From positions 2,232,001 to 2,296,000 of the forward strand of contig NZ_CP180191.1 in assembly GCF_047549485.1 (NCBI RefSeq): 64,000 nt of DNA, given 5' to 3'. Positions 24,242 to 32,810 of this stretch are shown piece after piece. The number at the start of each line of letters is the position of its first letter. Positions within the stretch are counted from its first letter, which is position 1. The position numbers and the translations under genes are program-made. The DNA comes from Piscinibacterium candidicorallinum. GTDB lineage: Bacteria > Pseudomonadota > Gammaproteobacteria > Burkholderiales > Burkholderiaceae_C. The notes below the pieces were generated by a model. The model saw nothing but the letters and a program-made list of their open reading frames with translations, did not search any database and was not told where the DNA came from.

Positions 24242-24871
24242 TTAGTAGTCGATCGGGCCCGGGTCCAGGCTGCGCCAGAGGAACCAGGTCGCCACCGATC
24301 GGTAGGGTGCCCAGGGTTCGGCCAGCTCGGCCGCACGCCGCTTGTCCACCGGTTCGCCGCCGGCATGGTGCACGCTCAGGGCCTTGAGCAGCCCGAGGTC
24401 GTCCAGGGGCAGCACGTTCGGCCGAAGCAGATTAAAGATCAGGACCATCTGCGCTGTCCATTGACCGATACCCTTGATCTGTACCAACTCAGCAATCACC
24501 GCATCGTCCTCCATCCTCGGCCAACGGCGGGGATTGACGCGCTTGTCGGCAAAGTGCTCGGCGCAGTTGATGAAGTAGTCGGTCTTTCGGTCCGTCAGCC
24601 CACAGTCGCGCAGGGTCTGCCAGGGCGTGGACAGCACTGCCTGCGGCGTGACCTCCGGCAGCGCCGCAGCAACGCGCTGCCATACCGCGTCGGCTGCGCG
24701 CGTCGAGATCTGCTGGCCGACTATGGAACGCACCAGGGTGTAGAACGGCGCACCCCGACTCTCGATGCAGATGCCGGGGTAGGCCGCGATGATGCGTTTC
24801 AGGTGCCGATCGCGGCGGCTCAGGTGGCGCAGCGCGTCTTCCCAGTAGTCCGGGCGCTTGCGGCGCGGCAT
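24242..24871 (-). CDS. DNA-3-methyladenine glycosylase, AlkA-type HhH-GPD
   Basis: Base-excision repair glycosylase removing alkylated purines, 209 aa. Start MPRRKRPDYWEDALRHLS fits related proteins. The frame stays open 61 codons further upstream, but that stretch runs through a REP-like element and was rejected. TLVRSIVGQQISTRAADAVW is the usual helical core, IKGIGQWTAQMVLIF the helix-hairpin-helix, and LPLDDLGLLKAL contains the catalytic Asp. The C-terminus ends PYRSVATWFLWRSLD, as in the family. It lies between cysS and accA on the same strand. Confidence 0.92.
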   Translation of the reverse strand: MPRRKRPDYWEDALRHLSRRDRHLKRIIAAYPGICIESRGAPFYTLVRSIVGQQISTRAADAVWQRVAAALPEVTPQAVLSTPWQTLRDCGLTDRKTDYFINCAEHFADKRVNPRRWPRMEDDAVIAELVQIKGIGQWTAQMVLIFNLLRPNVLPLDDLGLLKALSVHHAGGEPVDKRRAAELAEPWAPYRSVATWFLWRSLDPGPIDY

Positions 24872-24949
24872 CAGCGCGAGCCTCTGCAAGCGGGTTTCTC
24901 CTCCCCACACGGGCGGCGCTTCCATCCAGAAAGGCTTTCCGCTCGTCTG

Positions 24950-24990
24950 GCGCGGCTTTCCAGCCATTTTGGCCTGAAGAGGCGCATGAA
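24950..24990. repeat. REP-like element, copy B (between cysS and the glycosylase)
   Basis: The core TTTCCAGCC-ATTTT-GGCCTGAAGA (24957-24981) is identical over 29 bases to copy C at 56173-56201 and matches copy A (890-945) apart from the centre. GCGGC before and GGCGC after form short outer arms. It occupies the spacer between the cysS stop and the glycosylase start. Confidence 0.75.
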
Positions 24991-25038
24991 TGCCGGATCT
25001 GGCATCGGAAGTGCGGGCTTCGGCCAGGCGCTGGACGG

Positions 25039-26439
<1,401 letters not shown>

Positions 26440-26496
26440 GGGATTCTCGTCGGGAGATGCAGTCACTGCAGACCTGCTGGGGTCGCGGCGGGCGGG

Positions 26497-26579
26497 GAGC
26501 GCGGTAGCTCGCCTGGTCGGCCTCGGCCGGGGCGAGGAGCTTGCGGCAGCGTCAACAACACACGCAGCAGCACGCGCTC
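26497..26579 (-). promoter_or_regulatory. Candidate attenuator structure between the Cys leader frame and cysS
   Basis: On the minus strand, a nested hairpin pairs CTCGCC with GGCGAG (plus 26531-26536 and 26508-26513) around an inner CGGCC/GGCCG stem. Outside it, GAGCGCG within the leader frame just before the Cys codons (plus 26573-26579) can pair with CGCGCTC (plus 26497-26503). A ribosome stalled on the Cys codons would cover the first arm of that outer stem. There is no T-tract, so control could be Rho-dependent or through translation rather than intrinsic termination. This is a by-eye fold. Confidence 0.45.
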
Positions 26580-26620
26580 TGGGCGAGTGCAGCGGCGAGG
26601 ATGACGGGCAGGCGGTTCAC
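26552..26620 (-). CDS. Putative polycysteine leader peptide of cysS
   Basis: A 22-codon frame starts with GTG and is preceded at 5 bases by AAGGA (plus 26626-26630), a good Shine-Dalgarno site. It begins MNRLPVILAAAL and ends SACCCVCC before TGA: five Cys codons in the last six (TGC TGC TGC GTG TGT TGT). It ends 112 bases upstream of the cysS ATG on the same strand. Cysteine is rare in these proteins, so such a run in a tiny, well-started frame directly before the Cys-tRNA synthetase gene is unlikely by chance. Leader peptides with runs of the regulated amino acid control trp, his and leu operons, and polycysteine short frames regulate cysteine genes in mycobacteria. The role here is inference. 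A weak TATACT (plus 26730-26735) might be the promoter. Confidence 0.6.
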   Translation of the reverse strand: MNRLPVILAAALAQSACCCVCC

Positions 26621-26839
26621 GGCGTTCCTTGCGGTCTGGGGCGGCTCGACACCGAAGCGGCATGCTTGGGCGGGCCAGCGATCACTGTGCAGGCGATGAG
26701 CAGCGCACAGGTCGATTGGTACACTTGTCAGTATATCAACGCCCCCTGTGCAGACATGGTTTTGGGCCTGTCTGACGCGTCGCGACGCACCATGCACAGC
26801 GGCTGGGGGCCATTCCACATAGCAAGGTTCCCGACCCGC

Positions 26840-27877
26840 ATGAAACTGCGTGCTACCGCCCTCGCCTGCGCTCTGGCCGCCGGCTTCGCCCTGAGTGCCC
26901 CTGTACTCGCCGACGAGATGGGCGACATCCAGCGCATGATGCGCGCCGGCCAGCTCAATGAAGCCTTGCAGCGCGTGGACGCCGGTCTGGCTACACGCCC
27001 CAAGGACGCGCAGCTGCGTTTCGCACGCGGCCTGATCCTCACCGAGCAGAAGCGCACGAACGATGCGATCAATGTCTTCCTGAAGCTCACGGAAGACTTC
27101 CCCGAGCTGCCTGAGCCCTACAACAACCTCGCCGTGCTATATGGCTCCATGGGCCAGTACGACAAGGCCCGCGCCGCGCTGGAGATGGCGATCCGCACGC
27201 ATCCGTCCTACGCCACGGCGCACGAAAACCTCGGCGATGTGTACGCGCGTCTGGCCAGCCAGTCCTATGACAAGGCCTTGCAGCTGGACAGCGGCAACAC
27301 CGGCGCGCAGGTCAAGCTGTCAATGATCCGCGAGCTGATCGGCGGCCGCCCTGCGGCTCGTACTGCAGTGGCCACCGCGCCGGCGCCAGTTGCCGCGGCG
27401 CCCGCAGCCCGCCCGGCTGCGCCTGCACCCGTTGCAGCCGCGCCGGTACGCCCCGCAGCGCCGGTACCGGCTCCGGCGCCAGCAGCCAAGGCTGCACCTG
27501 CCCCTGCGCCGGTTGCGACCGCGCCCGCTGGGGGCGACGCTGCCACCAAGGAGGTGCTGGACGCCGTCAATGCCTGGGCGAGCGCCTGGTCCAGCCGCGA
27601 CGTGGACCGCTACCTCGCGGCCTATGCGGCGGACTTCAAGCCACCGCGAGGCACTCGCGCCAGCTGGGCAACCGAGCGTCGCCAACGTATCGAAGGCAAG
27701 CAGAGCATCAAGGTGACCGTGGTGTCGCCTGTGGTCACGCTGCAGGGTGACACGGCCCGCGTGAACTTCCGCCAGCGCTATGACTCGGATCGCCTTGACG
27801 TGGAAAGCCGCAAGACCCTCGTCATGGTCAAGACCGGCGGCCGCTGGCTGATCCGCGAAGAGCGCAGCGGCGGCTGA
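26840..27877 (+). CDS. Secreted TPR protein with C-terminal NTF2/Cds6-like domain
   Basis: A 345-aa exported protein. The signal peptide is MKLRATALACALAAGFALSA...VLA. TPR-type helices span about residues 30-155 (EALQRVDAGLATRPKDAQLR, LPEPYNNLAVLYGSMGQYDK, YATAHENLGDVYARLA). An Ala/Pro-rich linker covers about residues 170-235. A C-terminal domain of about 105 residues begins VLDAVNAWASAWSSRDVDRY and resembles NTF2/SnoaL-type Cds6 domains. The same domain type ends the next gene. The roughly 400 bases upstream, shared with cysS, hold the Cys leader frame but no clear plus-strand promoter. A cell-envelope role is inferred from the neighbouring L,D-transpeptidase. Confidence 0.8.
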   Translation: MKLRATALACALAAGFALSAPVLADEMGDIQRMMRAGQLNEALQRVDAGLATRPKDAQLRFARGLILTEQKRTNDAINVFLKLTEDFPELPEPYNNLAVLYGSMGQYDKARAALEMAIRTHPSYATAHENLGDVYARLASQSYDKALQLDSGNTGAQVKLSMIRELIGGRPAARTAVATAPAPVAAAPAARPAAPAPVAAAPVRPAAPVPAPAPAAKAAPAPAPVATAPAGGDAATKEVLDAVNAWASAWSSRDVDRYLAAYAADFKPPRGTRASWATERRQRIEGKQSIKVTVVSPVVTLQGDTARVNFRQRYDSDRLDVESRKTLVMVKTGGRWLIREERSGG

Positions 27878-27939
27878 TCCACCCTCGCTTCACCCCTTGG
27901 GCCGGGCCGTGACGATTCGCAGCCCGGCCGGCAGCTTCC

Positions 27940-29184
27940 GTGACCTCCGCTTCGCTACGCCTCTGCAAAGTTCTGTGCCCGCCGACGCTGCTCGTCGCGG
28001 CTGCACTCGCCCTTGTGATGCTCGCGCCAGGCGCACAGGCCAAGCAGCGGCCCGCCCCCGAGCAGTTCAAGGGCTTCGACCCGGAACCGGACCTCGTGCG
28101 CATCTACACGCACATCGTGCACGGCCGCACCGGCGAAGCGCTCCAGGCGACAGACGCGTTGATCGCCCGCGCGCCCAACTTCCGCCTGGCGCACCTGATC
28201 CGCGGCGACCTGCTGCTCGCACGCAGCCGGCCGATCAACACACTTGGGGCTGCCCCCAATGCACCGGAAGACCGCTTGCGGGAGCTGCGCGAAGAAGCCC
28301 GCCAGCGGCTGGAGGGCTACCGCAACCGCCCGCCTGCCGGCAAGCTGCCTGGCTACTTTTTCCAGCTCGCACCTTCTCAGACACGTGCGCTGGTGATGGA
28401 CACCCGCCGCTCTCGGCTTTATCTGTTCGAGAACGACGGCAAGCAGATCCGCCTCGCCGCCGACTACTACGTCACTCAAGGCCGCAACGGCGACTTCAAG
28501 GAGAAGGAAGGCGACCAGCGCACTCCCGTTGGCGTGTACTCCATCCTGTCGGCGATTCCGCGCGCCAGGCTCACCGACTTCTACGGCCCGGCCGCCCTGC
28601 CGATCAACTACCCCAACGAGTGGGACCGCCTGAACAACCGCACTGGCAGCGGCATCTGGTTTCACGGTGTACCCAGCGACACCTTCTCACGTCCGCCCAG
28701 GGCGTCCGACGGCTGCATGGTGCTGGCCAACGAGGACATGGCGCGTCTAGCGAGGATCCTGCCAATCGGTCACACACCGGTTGTGCTCAGCGAGAACGTC
28801 GAGTGGATGAGCCCCCAGCAACTCGCAGCAGAGCGCGGACCGCTCGTCAAAGCTTTTGAAGCCTGGCGTCGTGACTGGCAGGAGCAGAACTTCGTTCGCT
28901 ACGCGTCGCACTACTCCAAGGCGTTCTTGGGCGATGGAAACGGCAACGCGAGCCTCGCAAGCTGGCTGGACAGCCGCCGCACGCTCATGCAGAGCAAGCA
29001 GCGCGTCAGCATCGACATCAGCGACGTCAGCATGTTTCGCTATCCGGGCGTGAAGGCCAACATGGTGCTGGTGGAGTTCCACCAACGCTTCCGCTCTAAT
29101 GCGCTCAATTCCAACGTCAAGAAACGCCAGTACTGGCAACTGGAAAACGGTGTCTGGCGCATCATCTTCGAGGGCAACACATGA
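27940..29184 (+). CDS. L,D-transpeptidase (YkuD) with C-terminal Cds6-like domain
   Basis: Periplasmic enzyme of the YkuD family, which forms or edits 3-3 peptidoglycan cross-links or attaches proteins to them; 414 aa. It starts at GTG. The signal segment is TLLVAAALALVMLAPGAQA. A helical region (residues 50-130) precedes the catalytic domain (about 148-295: RALVMDTRRSRLYLFENDG, TPVGVYSI), with His242 in WFHGVPSD and nucleophile Cys259 in RASDGCMVL. The last 110 residues (VKAFEAWRRDWQEQNF onward) form an NTF2/Cds6-like domain paralogous to that of the preceding gene. ppiA overlaps its stop by 4 bases. Confidence 0.9.
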   Translation: MTSASLRLCKVLCPPTLLVAAALALVMLAPGAQAKQRPAPEQFKGFDPEPDLVRIYTHIVHGRTGEALQATDALIARAPNFRLAHLIRGDLLLARSRPINTLGAAPNAPEDRLRELREEARQRLEGYRNRPPAGKLPGYFFQLAPSQTRALVMDTRRSRLYLFENDGKQIRLAADYYVTQGRNGDFKEKEGDQRTPVGVYSILSAIPRARLTDFYGPAALPINYPNEWDRLNNRTGSGIWFHGVPSDTFSRPPRASDGCMVLANEDMARLARILPIGHTPVVLSENVEWMSPQQLAAERGPLVKAFEAWRRDWQEQNFVRYASHYSKAFLGDGNGNASLASWLDSRRTLMQSKQRVSIDISDVSMFRYPGVKANMVLVEFHQRFRSNALNSNVKKRQYWQLENGVWRIIFEGNT

Positions 29185-29810
29185 TCATCTCCAAGCTCTT
29201 CCGACAGCTCGCTGCAGTGGCGTTTGTCGCTGCGTGCGCCCCGCTGCTGGCCCAGACGCCCACGACCAAGCCCAGCGCCGGCACGAGCGCCGCACCGCAG
29301 GCTGCCTCGGAAGCACCCCGCGTGCAGTTCAAGACCAGCATGGGCAACATCACGGTCGAACTCGACGCCAAGGCCGCACCCATCTCAGTGGCCAACTTTC
29401 TGCGCTATGTAGATGACAAACACTACGACGGCACGATCTTCCACCGCGTGATCGGCAGCTTCATGATCCAGGGCGGCGGCTTCACGCCCAGCATGCGCGA
29501 GAAGGACACCCGCCAGCCCATCAAGCTGGAGAGTGGCAACGGCCTGTCGAACGTGCGCGGCACCATCGCCATGGCCCGCACCAACGTGCCGGACTCCGCC
29601 ACCGCACAGTTCTTCATCAATGTGGTGGACAACCTGCGCCTGGACAAGGCTCAGGCTTCGGATGGCAATGGCTATGCAGTCTTTGGTCGCGTGGTCGAAG
29701 GCATGGACACCGTGGACAAGATCCGCGCCGTGCAGACGACCACGCGCGGCTTCTACCAGAACGTCCCTGAAACGCCCGTGGTGATCGAGTCTGCACGCCG
29801 CGTGAAGTAA
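29181..29810 (+). CDS. ppiA: Periplasmic cyclophilin-type peptidyl-prolyl isomerase
   Basis: Exported cyclophilin, 209 aa. Signal peptide KLFRQLAAVAFVAACAPLLAQ is followed by a Thr/Ser/Ala-rich linker to about residue 45, then the cyclophilin domain. Catalytic-site residues lie in TIFHRVIGSFMIQGGGF and SATAQFFINVVDN. The ATG overlaps the L,D-transpeptidase stop (ATGA). The next gene is a cytoplasmic paralogue with long stretches of identical DNA. The cysteine in AACAPLL could suggest a lipobox, but the context (A-A-C-A) is weak. Confidence 0.92.
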   Translation: MIISKLFRQLAAVAFVAACAPLLAQTPTTKPSAGTSAAPQAASEAPRVQFKTSMGNITVELDAKAAPISVANFLRYVDDKHYDGTIFHRVIGSFMIQGGGFTPSMREKDTRQPIKLESGNGLSNVRGTIAMARTNVPDSATAQFFINVVDNLRLDKAQASDGNGYAVFGRVVEGMDTVDKIRAVQTTTRGFYQNVPETPVVIESARRVK

Positions 29811-29845
29811 CCCGCTGCACCCGCAGCACAGCCCAAGGAATACAG

Positions 29846-30343
29846 ATGCAAGTCAAGCTCCACACCACCTCCGGCGTCATCACCCTCACGCTGGACGCAG
29901 CCAAGGCGCCCAAGTCGGCCGCAAACTTCGCCCAGTACGTCAAGGACGGCCACTACGACGGCACGATCTTCCACCGCGTGATCAAGAACTTCATGATCCA
30001 GGGCGGCGGCTTCGATGCGACCATGAACCAGAAGCCCACGCGCGAACAGATCGAGAACGAAGCCAATAACGGCCTGAAGAACGTGCGTGGCGCCGTGGCC
30101 ATGGCCCGCACCAATCAACCCCACTCTGCCACCGCGCAGTTCTTCATCAACACGGTGGACAACGACTTCCTCAACTTCACATCGCCCACACCGCAAGGTT
30201 GGGGCTACGCCGTGTTCGGCATGGTGACTGAGGGCATGGACGTGGTCGACGCCATCCGTGGCGTGCGCACCGGCCGAAGCGGCTTCCATGATGATGTGCC
30301 GGTCGAGCCGGTGGTGATCACCAAGGCCGAACTGGTGGAGTAA
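29846..30343 (+). CDS. ppiB: Cytoplasmic cyclophilin-type peptidyl-prolyl isomerase
   Basis: Signal-less cyclophilin, 165 aa: MQVKLHTTSGVITLTLDAAK, FHRVIKNFMIQGGGF with the catalytic Arg and Phe, and QFFINTVDNDFLNF. It lies 35 bases after ppiA, in the same orientation; lpxH starts 3 bases after its stop, as in many proteobacteria (ppiB-lpxH). It shares a perfect 33-base and a perfect 25-base DNA stretch with ppiA at constant offset 530, pointing to duplication or gene conversion. Confidence 0.95.
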   Translation: MQVKLHTTSGVITLTLDAAKAPKSAANFAQYVKDGHYDGTIFHRVIKNFMIQGGGFDATMNQKPTREQIENEANNGLKNVRGAVAMARTNQPHSATAQFFINTVDNDFLNFTSPTPQGWGYAVFGMVTEGMDVVDAIRGVRTGRSGFHDDVPVEPVVITKAELVE

Positions 30344-30346
30344 GGC

Positions 30347-31123
30347 TTGCTTCGCTACGCAAGCGCCCTGTTCATCTCGGATCTGCATCTGGACGCCGCC
30401 ATCGTCGGCGCGGAGGCGCAAGCCTCTGCAGCCAATCTGGCGGCGTTTGTGCGTCTGTGCGAGGCGGATGCGCGACGACACGCTGCGCTGTTCGTTCTGG
30501 GAGATCTATTCGAAGCCTACGTGGGCGACGACGATCTTGCGCTCTACCCCGCCGTGGTTAGCGCGCTGCGCGAACTGACCGCGACTGGCTGCGCGCTGCA
30601 CTTCATTCAGGGCAACCGGGACTTTCTAGTCGGCCCGGGCTTTGCGCAAGCTACAGGCGCCAGCCTGCTTCAGGACCCGAGCGTGATTGAGATCGCAGGC
30701 CGGCGCATCGGCATTGCCCATGGAGACGCCTGGTGCACCGACGACACGGCCTATCAGGCCTGGCGCAGCACGGCGCGCAATCCGGTCTGGCAAGCGGGAT
30801 TCCTCGCCAAGCCCCTGGCAGAGCGGCACGCCATTGCGCAAGCGCTGCGCATGCAAAGTGAAGCGGCCAAGCAGGGCAAGTCGATGGACATCATGGATGT
30901 GAACGATCAGGCCGTGCTGGCTGGTGCCGAAACTCTCGGTGTCGACCTGTTGATCCACGGCCATACGCATCGACCGGCGCGCCACGAGATGCCGCGCGCC
31001 GGCAAGCCTGTATTGGTGCGACACGTGCTCTCAGACTGGCATGTGGATGCCCAGCCCCCGCGCGGCAATGCCTTGCTGGTCGATGCCGATGGCATCCGCT
31101 CGATCGAGCTTGCTGCGGCCTGA
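30347..31123 (+). CDS. lpxH: UDP-2,3-diacylglucosamine diphosphatase
   Basis: Manganese-dependent phosphoesterase that makes lipid X in lipid A synthesis at the inner membrane; 258 aa. Metallophosphoesterase motifs in order are FISDLHLD, VLGDLFEAYVGDD, FIQGNRDFLVG, GIAHGDAWC and LLIHGHTHRPARHE. The start is TTG: no ATG or GTG lies between the ppiB stop and the first catalytic strand, so the start is well constrained. It probably depends on coupling to ppiB. It converges on cysE. Confidence 0.93.
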   Translation: MLRYASALFISDLHLDAAIVGAEAQASAANLAAFVRLCEADARRHAALFVLGDLFEAYVGDDDLALYPAVVSALRELTATGCALHFIQGNRDFLVGPGFAQATGASLLQDPSVIEIAGRRIGIAHGDAWCTDDTAYQAWRSTARNPVWQAGFLAKPLAERHAIAQALRMQSEAAKQGKSMDIMDVNDQAVLAGAETLGVDLLIHGHTHRPARHEMPRAGKPVLVRHVLSDWHVDAQPPRGNALLVDADGIRSIELAAA

Positions 31124-31138
31124 GCCGCAGCACGGCGC

Positions 31139-31882
31139 CTACTCGTCGATGTGACGCATGTGCGTCTGCTCGGCAGGCGCCGCGCAAGGCACGCCGCTCT
31201 TTTCCAGCAGGCCATACAGTTCGGCAATGCGCTTCTCCTGCGCCTCGACATGGTCCACCAGCTGGTTGATGGCCTTGGAGACAGGGTCGTCACCCGTGGT
31301 GATGCCATAGGCCGAGAAGCCGCCTGCCAGACCCGCGCCGGCCACGTTGGCGTCATGGCTTGCGTCTGCGCCCGCGATCAGCTTGGCCGGAATGCCAACT
31401 GCCGTAGCCGCGGCCGGTACGGGCTTGACCACGACGGCATTGCTGCCGATCCGCGCGTTCGCACCGACCGTGAAGCCGCCAAGCACTTTGGCACCCGCGC
31501 CCACGATCACGCCGGCCTCCAGCGTCGGGTGGCGCTTCACGCCCTTGTAGAGCGAGGTACCGCCTAGGGTGACACCTTGGTAAATCGTGCAGTCATCGCC
31601 GATCTCGGCCGTCTCGCCGATCACCACACCCATGCCATGGTCGATGAACACACGCCGGCCGATCACCGCACCGGGGTGGATCTCGATGCCGGTGAACCAG
31701 CGGCCGAGGTGCGAGAGAAAGCGCGCCAGCCAGCGCAGGCCATGGGTCCAGCACCAGTGGCTGACGCGGTGGATCCAGATCGCATGCAGGCCGGGGTAAC
31801 ACGTCAGCACCTCGAAGCGGCTGCGGGCAGCTGGGTCGCGTTCAAGGATGCAGCGGATGTCTTCGGCGAGGCGAGCGAACAT
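31139..31882 (-). CDS. cysE: Serine O-acetyltransferase
   Basis: Makes O-acetylserine, the carbon skeleton for cysteine synthesis. It is 247 aa, with the short N-terminus of the epsilon-type family (MFARLAEDIRCILERDPAAR). Left-handed beta-helix hexapeptides run through GIEIHPGAVIGRRVFIDHGMGVVIGETAEI, with the catalytic HGMG..GETA, then GVTLGGTSLYKGVKRHPTLE. The C-terminal extension from about residue 178 (GADASHDANVAG...) differs from the classic CysK-binding tail and ends QTHMRHIDE. It follows trmJ on the same strand. Confidence 0.94.
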   Translation of the reverse strand: MFARLAEDIRCILERDPAARSRFEVLTCYPGLHAIWIHRVSHWCWTHGLRWLARFLSHLGRWFTGIEIHPGAVIGRRVFIDHGMGVVIGETAEIGDDCTIYQGVTLGGTSLYKGVKRHPTLEAGVIVGAGAKVLGGFTVGANARIGSNAVVVKPVPAAATAVGIPAKLIAGADASHDANVAGAGLAGGFSAYGITTGDDPVSKAINQLVDHVEAQEKRIAELYGLLEKSGVPCAAPAEQTHMRHIDE

Positions 31883-31962
31883 GGGGGCTTTCTGTTGGAG
31901 CCTTCGATTCTATCGACGTGCACTGTGCGGGCAGATCGCAGAGCCCGCGCGCGCAGCAGGGA

Positions 31963-32793
31963 CTAGGGCTGCTCGTCTGCGCTGCCACCCGCCCTGGACC
32001 GTGCCCGCGCAGCCTTCGGCTCGCGCATCTGGGCGGCAATGCCGCGCAGGATGTCGATCTCCTTGGTGGTCAATTCAGTGCGGGCAAACAGGCTTGCCAG
32101 GCGCGGCATCAAGCGCTTGGGCACAGCGGGATCCAGAAACCCGATTGCGATCAGCGCCTGTTCGAGATCGGCCAGCATGCCTTGCACGGCGGCGTGGGTG
32201 GCCAGTGCATCGCGCTGCCCCGTCAAGGGCGCGCTGCGGCCTTCAAGTGCAGCCATGCGCAGCTCGTAACCCATCACCTGCACGGCCTGGGCGAGGTTCA
32301 GCGAACCGTACTGCTCATCTGCCGGAATCTGGCAGGCCACACGGCAGCGCAGAAGATCCTCATTGGACAGGCCGGTGCGTTCCGGCCCGAAGACGAAGGC
32401 CACGCGCTCGCTGCGGCCGTCATTGAGCCGAGCGCGTACTTCTAGCGCCGCCGCTCTCGGCTGGGTCTGCGGCCCACTCCACTGACGAGGCACCATGGCC
32501 ATGGCCACGGTCCACTGCGCATCGGCTAGCGCGTCGTCCAGTGAAGCAAAGACTCGAGCCGCAGCCAGGACATCGAGCGCGCCACTGGCAAACGCCTGCG
32601 CTTCGGGCTGCGCGCAGGCATCGGCAAATCGAGGCGAAACCACCCGCAAGTCGCGCAAGCCCATGACCTTCATGGCTCGCGCGGTCGCACCAATGTTGCC
32701 CGGGTGGCTCGGACTCTGGAGCACGATGGCAACCTGGCCGAGCCAGGTCAGATCTTCAGGTGGCTTAAAATGCAAGGTCTGTTCTTTGTACAA
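31963..32793 (-). CDS. trmJ: tRNA (cytidine/uridine-2'-O-)-methyltransferase TrmJ
   Basis: SPOUT methyltransferase that 2'-O-methylates position 32 of tRNAs. Motif 1 SPSHPGNIGATARAMKVMGL, motif 2 AFVFGPERTGLSNEDL and motif 3 YGSLNLAQAVQVMGYEL give the trefoil-knot domain (about residues 20-175). The C-terminal helices and a basic tail (KAARARSRAG) follow. No ATG precedes motif 1: the frame opens with TTG at 32793 or TTG at 32775, neither with a good Shine-Dalgarno, so the exact start is uncertain. It is divergent from suhB with only 17 bases between starts. Confidence 0.92.
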   Translation of the reverse strand: MYKEQTLHFKPPEDLTWLGQVAIVLQSPSHPGNIGATARAMKVMGLRDLRVVSPRFADACAQPEAQAFASGALDVLAAARVFASLDDALADAQWTVAMAMVPRQWSGPQTQPRAAALEVRARLNDGRSERVAFVFGPERTGLSNEDLLRCRVACQIPADEQYGSLNLAQAVQVMGYELRMAALEGRSAPLTGQRDALATHAAVQGMLADLEQALIAIGFLDPAVPKRLMPRLASLFARTELTTKEIDILRGIAAQMREPKAARARSRAGGSADEQP

Positions 32794-32810
32794 GTTGATC
32801 GCGGATTGCC

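Noticed and set aside
26440..26839. T-box riboswitch before cysS
   Set aside because: No T-box consensus or stem I pattern; T-boxes are rare outside Gram-positives. The polycysteine frame is the better explanation.
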